Below, one piece after another: positions 1 to 5,568 of a DNA stretch of 8,719 nucleotides. Source of the stretch: CAZKCK01 sp964552325. Its GTDB lineage: Bacteria > Bacteroidota > Bacteroidia > Bacteroidales > TTA-H9. The stretch spans positions 1 to 8,719 of the forward strand of contig CAZKHA010000147.1 in assembly GCA_964552325.1 (NCBI GenBank), written 5' to 3'. The position numbers and the translations under genes were made by a program. The notes beneath the pieces were generated by a model. The model saw nothing but the letters and a program-made list of their open reading frames with translations, made no database searches and was not told the DNA's origin. The stretch's first letter is position 1, and the number at the start of each line of letters is the position of its first letter.

Positions 1-62
1 ACGTTCATCACGTCAATTTCGTCGTCTTCTATCAGCATTATATGTATCACTTTATCAGGCAT
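1..62 (-). CDS. Response regulator receiver protein, N-terminus only (cut by window edge)
   Basis: Only the first 20 codons are visible. They read MPDKVIHIMLIEDDEIDVMN, and the remainder lies left of the window. A hydrophobic beta strand followed by an acidic Glu-Asp-Asp cluster (residues 12-14) is the start of a CheY-like receiver domain, where the two Asp residues help bind Mg2+ next to the phospho-accepting Asp, which is not visible here. The ATG at 60-62 is 19 bp after the stop of the histidine kinase gene, so the two are almost certainly co-transcribed and this is the likely phosphorylation target of that kinase. The wording of the N-terminus, with Asp-Val-Met-Asn after the acidic patch, resembles small single-domain regulators of the Rcp1 type that pair with phytochrome-like kinases. 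That subfamily is an inference from a short stretch. An output domain cannot be excluded. Confidence 0.8.
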   Translation of the reverse strand, partial: MPDKVIHIMLIEDDEIDVMN

Positions 63-81
63 GTTTTTTTATAATCAATTT

Positions 82-1320
82 TTAATCAATAAGTTTAGGC
101 CAGCTAAAATAAAAAGAAGCACCATGTCCAAGGCTCGATTCCACCCAAACCCTTCCGCCTTTGTCTTCTACAATTTTCTTAACAATGGCTAATCCAACTC
201 CCGTGCTTTCAACCTTATCGCGCGATTGCAAGGTTTGAAAAATCACGAATACTTTATCATGGAATTCTTTGTCGATCCCCTGTCCATTATCTGAAACGCA
301 AAAGGTATAGTCAACATCGCTCTCGGTACAACCAATGGTAATAACAGGATCAGGGTTGTTGTTGTACTTTACCGCATTGCTGATGTAATTGGTAATAACC
401 TGTTCAAATGCCAGTCGTTCGGCTTTAAACACCGGGAAATCACCCAAAAACGATATTCTAAAACGCTTCGGGATGGCCAAGGTGTCAACAATATCACCTA
501 CAAGGTGCCGCGAATCAATGTTTTCTTCACGGGTGCGGATGCGGCCAGCTCGCGAATAATCAAGGATGCCATTAATAAGCAACTCCATGCGTTTAACTCT
601 TCCACGCAACAAAGCCATATGGTTCTTAACGTCATCAGACATATTGTCGCCAATATCTTCTTCAATCCATTCGCTCAAGTTATTAATGGCGCGCAAGGGG
701 GCTTTAAGGTCATGGGATACGATATAGGCAAATTGGTCGAGTTCACTGTTTTTCTTTTCAAGATCAGCAGCATACGAACGTATTGCCAATTCCGCATTTT
801 TCTCATTGGTGATATCTTTGCGGATGGTAATATACTGATTTGGAATGCCGACCTCGTTTAGCATAGGTACAATGGTACTATCGAGCCAAACAAAGCTGCC
901 ATCCTTACACCGGTTCAGCACATCGCCTTTCCAAACTTTTCCAACACTAATGGTTTCCCACATCTCTTTAAAGAACTCATTGGAATGGTATCCCGATTTA
1001 AGCAGGCTATGATTCTGACCCACAAGCTCTTCAGCTTTAAAACCCGACACTTTTTCAAAATTCTCGTTTACAAACTGAATGCGGCCTTTGTGGTCGGTAA
1101 TAACCACTAATGCAGCTGTGTAAATTGCATTTTTTAAATTAGTTAACTCCCTAAACGATTCCTTGGCACTTAGCTCAAGGGTAAGCTCAAGCTGACGGTA
1201 GTCTTGATCAAAGTTTTGATATGCCTCATCAACACCAGCCAAAAATTCTTTCAAGCGTTCTGCCTCAACCTCGGCCTCACCTAAATATCGGGATATTTGT
1301 CGCTTAAGCAGCCTATGCAT
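82..1320 (-). CDS. Soluble PAS-domain sensor histidine kinase
   Basis: 412 residues, with no membrane segment or signal peptide, so a cytoplasmic kinase. Residues 1-60 are charged and helical, probably a coiled coil. Residues 62-172 form a PAS domain; the GQNHSLLKSG stretch (101-110) and the Trp-Lys-Gly and Lys-Asp-Gly-Ser turns resemble Aer/NifL-type PAS domains, some of which bind flavin or haem, but no ligand can be assigned. A helix (173-195) leads to the HisKA domain, with the phospho-acceptor His203 in SHDLKAPLR. The ATPase domain has its N box around Asn311-Asn315, the G1 box DNGQGID (344-350) and the G2 box GVGLAIV (374-380), so all catalytic elements look intact. The SHDLKAPLRAI form is common in soluble phytochrome-like kinases. 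It sits between a FIST-domain gene (39-bp gap) and a response regulator (19-bp gap), which suggests one signalling operon. The ATG at 1318-1320 is the first start in the frame. Confidence 0.93.
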   Translation of the reverse strand: MHRLLKRQISRYLGEAEVEAERLKEFLAGVDEAYQNFDQDYRQLELTLELSAKESFRELTNLKNAIYTAALVVITDHKGRIQFVNENFEKVSGFKAEELVGQNHSLLKSGYHSNEFFKEMWETISVGKVWKGDVLNRCKDGSFVWLDSTIVPMLNEVGIPNQYITIRKDITNEKNAELAIRSYAADLEKKNSELDQFAYIVSHDLKAPLRAINNLSEWIEEDIGDNMSDDVKNHMALLRGRVKRMELLINGILDYSRAGRIRTREENIDSRHLVGDIVDTLAIPKRFRISFLGDFPVFKAERLAFEQVITNYISNAVKYNNNPDPVITIGCTESDVDYTFCVSDNGQGIDKEFHDKVFVIFQTLQSRDKVESTGVGLAIVKKIVEDKGGRVWVESSLGHGASFYFSWPKLID

Positions 1321-1359
1321 ACAAAATCATTTATATTATAACTCTTTTTAAACGTAATA

Positions 1360-2505
1360 TTAGTCTTCGTGGAACAAGGTAACCGTCATCGTTTGGTTGT
1401 GTAGTTCACATCGTGTATCTTGCAGGAATGGGGCAAGTTCACCATAGGAGTAAAAACCCGTAAGACAGGCTTTTTTTCCAAGGGAATCGCTCACAGCCTC
1501 TACTTCTTCTTCCACTATTTGCTTAAGCACCAATTTGCGACCAACGCAACTTATTAAGATAGCAAAAGCTGGTATCTTTCCGTCAAAAGGTTTGATGCTT
1601 ACCTCGGCGGCACCTGCAGCACCTTTAATCAACCGATCTACATTGGCTTTCATCAATTTTACAAACGAGCCTTCGGGCACATCGCCGGCAAACGTAAGGC
1701 TTTGTGCATCTTCATCAATCGCTAGTATGGTGCGCACCAAGGGTTCTGTGCTGTGCTCAGCACGAACACTTAAAGGAAACAATAAACCTGAAGAAGGCAA
1801 CTCCTTGGCTTTTTCGCCTAAAAATGATTTATACAATGCCAATGCGGGTTGATTATCAATTTCATACAGTACATTCTTAACCGATCGTGTTACAAGGCGT
1901 TCAATACCAAAACTATCCCATCCTCCCATAGAGCCATAGCCAATATGAATGGCATCGCCATAAAAGCCAATGGCTGCAATAACACCCATTTGAGCTGTGC
2001 CATCATTATTAACAACCCATGTCTGCTTAAAATCGGTACCATCGCCTGCCAATCCACCCGTTACATTTACACCTAGAGGCAATTTACTACGAATACCCTT
2101 AACAAGCTCTGTACCATTAACCTGCAAGCCATCTGAAAGAATAAAAATGTGCTTAAGGCCTTCGGGATTAAACTTTTCAACTAATTCGGCACCCGCTAGG
2201 TAACTGTCGCCTCCAACATCTACCAACGAAACCATTTGGTAATCAAGCTTAGTGGTTTTAAACGCTACCGCCGACAGCACAACAGAACTGTCTGTTACAG
2301 TGGTTCCGGCTATTTCACCGGCTGTTGAGCATCCAGTAATTAGGGCATTTGGATACTTTGATCGAAGTGATTGGGTAATTTTTGAATTCTGAATGGCCCG
2401 CGGACAACCAAATGCAAAAATTAAATCGGGCTGAAAAGCAAATTCCTTGTCAAAAGCAGGAGTTTGATTATCACTAAGTTTGTAGAATAATTGATCGGTT
2501 TTCAT
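1360..2505 (-). CDS. FIST-domain (FIST_N plus FIST_C) signal transduction protein
   Basis: 381 residues from the ATG at 2503-2505. The frame stays open for 21 more codons to an ATG at 2568, but FIST proteins usually begin close to the first conserved strand and the extra Trp/Tyr-rich residues match nothing I know, so I prefer the shorter form. FIST_N covers roughly residues 25-215: the GCSTAGEI motif (58-65) is its hallmark, and GGLAGDG (150-156) follows. FIST_C covers about 220-375, ending in the characteristic FYSYGELAP (351-359) and CELHNQTMT (366-374). FIST domains are known as sensory modules in bacterial signalling proteins and are proposed to bind small ligands such as amino acids. This protein has no transmembrane segment, signal peptide, kinase or output domain. 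It lies 39 bp upstream of a PAS histidine kinase, so it probably acts as a free-standing cytoplasmic input or partner for that kinase. The ligand is unknown. Confidence 0.93.
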   Translation of the reverse strand: MKTDQLFYKLSDNQTPAFDKEFAFQPDLIFAFGCPRAIQNSKITQSLRSKYPNALITGCSTAGEIAGTTVTDSSVVLSAVAFKTTKLDYQMVSLVDVGGDSYLAGAELVEKFNPEGLKHIFILSDGLQVNGTELVKGIRSKLPLGVNVTGGLAGDGTDFKQTWVVNNDGTAQMGVIAAIGFYGDAIHIGYGSMGGWDSFGIERLVTRSVKNVLYEIDNQPALALYKSFLGEKAKELPSSGLLFPLSVRAEHSTEPLVRTILAIDEDAQSLTFAGDVPEGSFVKLMKANVDRLIKGAAGAAEVSIKPFDGKIPAFAILISCVGRKLVLKQIVEEEVEAVSDSLGKKACLTGFYSYGELAPFLQDTRCELHNQTMTVTLFHED

Positions 2506-2839
2506 AAGTAAAGCAGTTCTTTTTGGATAATTATACAGATTGAAGTAGTCAGTTAACCAAGCCAACAACTAGTATGGCTTTTAAAACTAGTTTAAACCCC
2601 AATAGTAATACAAACAATTGAGAAAACAAAATAGTTGAATACCTATAGATAAAATAGGCCACGAATTGCCGCTTGCCCTGGCAAATCACACGCATTTTAC
2701 AGAAAGCGATAGACAAAAAAAAGAGGACTAACCATAAGCCAGCCATCTGCCAGATATTATACCCTTGCTAATTTCTTGCTTCAACAACAAAATCAACCAA
2801 TTACGTGCACATTTCAAGCTCTGAAAGCATACAACATTT
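2506..2839. other. Intergenic region between VF530 and FIST genes
   Basis: This 334-bp AT-rich stretch holds the 3' flank of the VF530 gene and the leader of the FIST-kinase-regulator operon. I see no strong hairpin terminator after the VF530 stop and no full Bacteroidota TAnnTTTG promoter box. A near miss, TATTTTG on the minus strand, falls around 2627-2633. A TATAAT hexamer occurs on the minus strand at 2530-2535, about 24 bp before the FIST start, but this sigma70 form is not the usual one in this phylum. A 65-codon minus-strand frame (2549-2746) encodes two hydrophobic stretches. It could be a small membrane protein, but it resembles nothing I know and AT-rich DNA easily produces such frames, so I do not call it a gene. 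Confidence 0.5.
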
Positions 2840-3070
2840 TCACTTAACCTTTACATGCGGCAAGGTTTTGTAAAGTTCTTCAACCTTTGTGCGAGCCCAA
2901 GGGGTTTTGCGTAAAAACTTCAAACTTGATTGAATGCTTGGGTTTTCGGTAAAACAACGAATGGTAATTATCTTGCCCAATCGCTCCCATCCATAATGCC
3001 CAAGTAGCTCTTGCAGAATCACTTCCAGGGTCTTGCCATGTAACGGATTATTGGTTTGCTGCGTATTCAT
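2840..3070 (-). CDS. VF530-family (DUF2132) small DNA-binding protein
   Basis: 76 residues, the normal size for the family. Nearly the whole protein matches the conserved VF530 pattern: NNPLHGKTLEVIL near the start, then HYGWERLGK, IRCFTENPSIQSSLKFLRK, and a closing TPWARTKVEELY. The fold is known from a Vibrio fischeri structure as a small helical domain, and the family is annotated as binding double-stranded DNA; its cellular role is not well established. The basic patch around Lys-Phe-Leu-Arg-Lys would suit nucleic-acid contact. There is no signal peptide, so it is cytoplasmic. It starts 39 bp after the ABC-F gene stop, with no hairpin between them, so co-transcription from the ABC-F promoter is plausible. 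The ATG at 3068-3070 fits the family start. Confidence 0.9.
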   Translation of the reverse strand: MNTQQTNNPLHGKTLEVILQELLGHYGWERLGKIITIRCFTENPSIQSSLKFLRKTPWARTKVEELYKTLPHVKVK

Positions 3071-3109
3071 AGGATGGTTTTACAGGTTATAACAGGTAAA
3101 GTGAAGGCA

Positions 3110-4753
3110 CTATTTTTGTTTAGATCGTTCTATTTCCTTTAGGTTGTCCATTTTCTTATTTTCGAGAAAACCTCTAATATCGCTAAGATGTTCTTTCACA
3201 CGCTTGTTGCCAAATTCAAAGACCTTGTTTACCAAGCCATCCAAAAAATCACGGTCGTGCGACACTAATATTAAAGTGCCATCGTAATCTTTCAGTGCAC
3301 TTTTTAGGATGTCTTTGGTCCTTAAATCCAAATGGTTGGTGGGCTCATCGAGTATAAGCAGGTTTACGGGCTCTAACAGCAGCTTAATCATTGCCAAGCG
3401 TGTACGTTCGCCTCCTGACAACACTTTCACTTTTTTAGTCCAGGTATCTCCACCAAACATAAAAGCCCCGAGTAAATCTTTGATTTTTGTACGAATCTCA
3501 CCTACAGCCACGTCGTCAATGGTTTGATATACGGTTATATCTTCGTTTAGCAGCGAAGCTTGGTTTTGAGCAAAGTACCCAATCATTACATTATGACCAA
3601 TTGTTAAGGAGCCATCAAAAGCAATTTCGCCCATAATTGCCTTTACCAACGTAGATTTCCCTTCGCCGTTACGGCCAACAAAGGCTACGCGCTCGCCCCT
3701 TGTAATAGAAAACGAAGCATCGGCAAACACCAATTGTTCATCGTAGCTTTTTGCAACCTCGTGAGCTATAACCGGAAAGCTGCCCGACCGAGGTGAAGGC
3801 GGGAACTTTAATCGCAATGATGAGGTATCTTCCTCATCAACTTCAACCAATTCAAGCTTTTCGAGCATCTTCACCCGCGATTGAACCTGCAGTGTTTTTG
3901 AATAGGTTCCCTTAAAGCGGTCGATAAACTCCTGGGTTTCAGCTATCATTTTCTGTTGCTCATCAAACTGCTTTTGTTGTTGCTCACGACGCTCCTTGCG
4001 CAACTCGAGGTATTTTGAGTAATTCACCTTATAATCATACGCCCGGCCCATCGTAATTTCGATGGTTCGGGTGGTGATATTGTCAACAAAAGCACGGTCG
4101 TGCGAAATAATGATTACAGCCTTGGCACTGTTCATCAAAAAATCTTCGAGCCATTGAACCGATTCGATATCTAAGTGGTTAGTAGGCTCATCGAGCAGGA
4201 TAAGGTCAGGTTTTTTGAGCAAAATCTTGGCCAATTCGATGCGCATTCGCCATCCACCGCTAAATTGGCTTGTAGGGCGGTTAAAGTCGGAACGCAAAAA
4301 GCCCAAGCCCAACAAAATCTTTTCAACATCGGCTTCGTAGTTGGTATCCGTAATTGAATAGAACTTCTCGCTTAAGACCGATACTCGTTCAATTATCTCA
4401 TAGTATTCATCTGATTCATAATCTGTACGAGATGTTAACTCTTCATTCAGCCTGTTCATTTCCGTCTCCATCTCAAATAAATGAGCAAAGGCTTGAGAAG
4501 CTTCTTCAAACACAGTCCGGTCATCATCAACCATAAGATGTTGAGGCAGATACGCAATAACAGCATCTCTTGGAGCCGAAATACGTCCACGTGTTGGCGC
4601 GCGTTCTCCGGCAATTATTTTTAGCATGGTCGATTTACCGGCACCATTCTTCCCCATCAATGCTATTCGGTCTTTATCGTTGATTGCGAAAGAAATATCC
4701 TTAAACAAGGTGGTACCGCCAAATTCCACCGCAAGCCCATCAACTGAAATCAT
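3110..4753 (-). CDS. ABC-F family ATPase, YheS-like translation factor
   Basis: 547 residues with two ATP-binding cassettes and no transmembrane domain, which defines the ABC-F class. Cassette 1 has Walker A GKNGAGKST (34-42), signature SQFSGGW (162-168), Walker B LILLDEP (184-190) and the H-loop SHD (217-219). Cassette 2 has GRNGEGKST (360-368), LSGGER (445-450), LLILDEP (465-471) and SHD (498-500). Between them (about 240-310) lies a charged coiled-coil linker with IDRFKGTYSKTLQVQSRVK, the P-site tRNA interaction motif region of ABC-F proteins. The FSGGWRMR signature and this linker most resemble YheS-type members. Such proteins bind the ribosomal E site and help relieve stalled translation; some relatives give antibiotic protection, but nothing here marks a resistance protein. 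There is only a short C-terminal tail and no long C-terminal coiled coil. A promoter box lies about 21 bp upstream of the ATG, directly after the terminator of the preceding gene. Confidence 0.95.
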   Translation of the reverse strand: MISVDGLAVEFGGTTLFKDISFAINDKDRIALMGKNGAGKSTMLKIIAGERAPTRGRISAPRDAVIAYLPQHLMVDDDRTVFEEASQAFAHLFEMETEMNRLNEELTSRTDYESDEYYEIIERVSVLSEKFYSITDTNYEADVEKILLGLGFLRSDFNRPTSQFSGGWRMRIELAKILLKKPDLILLDEPTNHLDIESVQWLEDFLMNSAKAVIIISHDRAFVDNITTRTIEITMGRAYDYKVNYSKYLELRKERREQQQKQFDEQQKMIAETQEFIDRFKGTYSKTLQVQSRVKMLEKLELVEVDEEDTSSLRLKFPPSPRSGSFPVIAHEVAKSYDEQLVFADASFSITRGERVAFVGRNGEGKSTLVKAIMGEIAFDGSLTIGHNVMIGYFAQNQASLLNEDITVYQTIDDVAVGEIRTKIKDLLGAFMFGGDTWTKKVKVLSGGERTRLAMIKLLLEPVNLLILDEPTNHLDLRTKDILKSALKDYDGTLILVSHDRDFLDGLVNKVFEFGNKRVKEHLSDIRGFLENKKMDNLKEIERSKQK

Positions 4754-4773
4754 AAGGTTGGATTAAAAGGCAG

Positions 4774-4781
4774 CAAAAGTA
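4774..4781 (-). promoter_or_regulatory. Bacteroidota-type -7 promoter box for the ABC-F gene
   Basis: On the minus strand this reads TACTTTTG, followed by C and GCC, matching the TAnnTTTGC box recognised by the primary sigma factor of Bacteroidota. It sits about 21 bp before the ABC-F ATG, implying a very short leader, and after the terminator of the preceding gene. No -33 TTTG element is seen at the usual spacing; the closest TTG (4793-4795) is too near. The call rests on the -7 box and its position. Confidence 0.6.
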
Positions 4782-4826
4782 CACCAAATATCCAACATGG
4801 CGGGCAGGGCTATTTACAATATGCGA

Positions 4827-4855
4827 ATAAAAAAAGCCTGCACTATGCAGGCTTT
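4827..4855 (-). terminator. Intrinsic terminator after the DUF4412-like gene
   Basis: A perfect 10-bp stem (4833-4842 paired with 4846-4855, AAAGCCTGCA with TGCAGGCTTT) encloses a 3-nt loop. On the minus strand it is followed by a run of seven T, then ATT. It begins 20 bp past the stop codon at 4875. This is a textbook rho-independent terminator for the gene at 4875-5440. The T tract is on the minus-strand 3' side only, so it should work in that direction. Confidence 0.92.
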
Positions 4856-4874
4856 GAATAATTTATAGCAACCC

Positions 4875-5440
4875 TTATTCTTCGTTCATATTGAAACCTT
4901 CCATCATTTTTTTCATTTCCTCCGTTTTATCTTCAATTTTAATGCCTGCTGGAGGTTGGAACTGCGTAGCTGGAATGGATTTGTTTTCGTCAAACTTTGT
5001 AGCAGTTTCATTTACTTTTATCATACCCGAGCCTACTTCCGATTTCAGGGTAATATTCTTGTAGAGCCACATTTTGTTGCCATCGCCCACTTCTTTTATA
5101 TTACAGGAACGACCGAGCACTTCACCAGTGCCTACGTCCTTAATTTTCATGGATTGTTCAACTCCTTCAACAAATTGTTTTTTCTCCGCATCCGTTAATC
5201 CCGAATAGGTATTATCTATTGGCGACATAGCAGCATCCGTTTTAATTTTTGTACCGGTTTTTTCTTTCATATCAATGTTGTAAACCCATTCTTTTGTCCG
5301 GATCTCGAGTTTATCTTCGGTGGAAGAAAAACCCATAACCTTAACCGTGGTGGTGGTTCGGGTACACTGGATGCGTCCATAATCATCAAACCAGAAAGTT
5401 TTTGTTCCCTTGCTCATGCCTTCAACCTGGTATTCAATTA
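4875..5440 (-). CDS. Probable exported DUF4412/LolA-like protein, 5' end lost in the scaffold gap
   Basis: The visible part is 187 residues plus stop. The ATG at 5417 gives 180 residues, but the frame stays open to the first N at 5440 with IEYQVEG before that Met. Since IEYQVEG-MSKGTKTFWFDDYG reads as one continuous beta-rich start of the mature domain, the true start, probably with a signal peptide, lies inside the gap. The region after the gap (5541-5568) does not contain it. The protein is rich in alternating polar and hydrophobic residues, with a GRSCNI cysteine motif followed by KMWLYKNITLKSEVG, a pattern I associate with DUF4412 or LolA-like periplasmic proteins of Bacteroidota. The C-terminus is acidic and Met-rich (TEEMKKMMEGFNMNEE). 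Function is unknown; lipid or small-molecule binding in the envelope is only a guess. A strong terminator follows the stop. Confidence 0.65.
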
Positions 5441-5540
5441 NNNNNNNNNNNNNNNNNNNNNNNNNNNNNNNNNNNNNNNNNNNNNNNNNNNNNNNNNNNN
5501 NNNNNNNNNNNNNNNNNNNNNNNNNNNNNNNNNNNNNNNN
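5441..5540. other. Scaffold gap of 100 N
   Basis: Exactly 100 undetermined bases, the conventional placeholder for a gap of unknown length. It removes the 5' end of the gene at 4875-5440 and the intergenic region behind the lipoprotein gene. Adjacency across it therefore rests on scaffolding, and additional genes could be missing. Confidence 0.98.
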
Positions 5541-5568
5541 ACTAAGAATATATTTTTGGATACATGTG

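Noticed and set aside
505..861. 118-codon plus-strand frame
   Set aside because: Lies entirely antisense to the histidine kinase gene, whose domains are unmistakable. The product matches no family.
2549..2746. 65-codon minus-strand frame encoding two hydrophobic stretches
   Set aside because: No recognisable family. It lies in AT-rich intergenic DNA, where hydrophobic frames arise by chance, and the composition gives no positive sign of coding. Conservation would be needed to accept it.
3110..4753. Possible antibiotic-resistance ABC-F protein
   Set aside because: The signature and linker look like the housekeeping YheS-type group. There is no long leader with an attenuator and no mobile element nearby.
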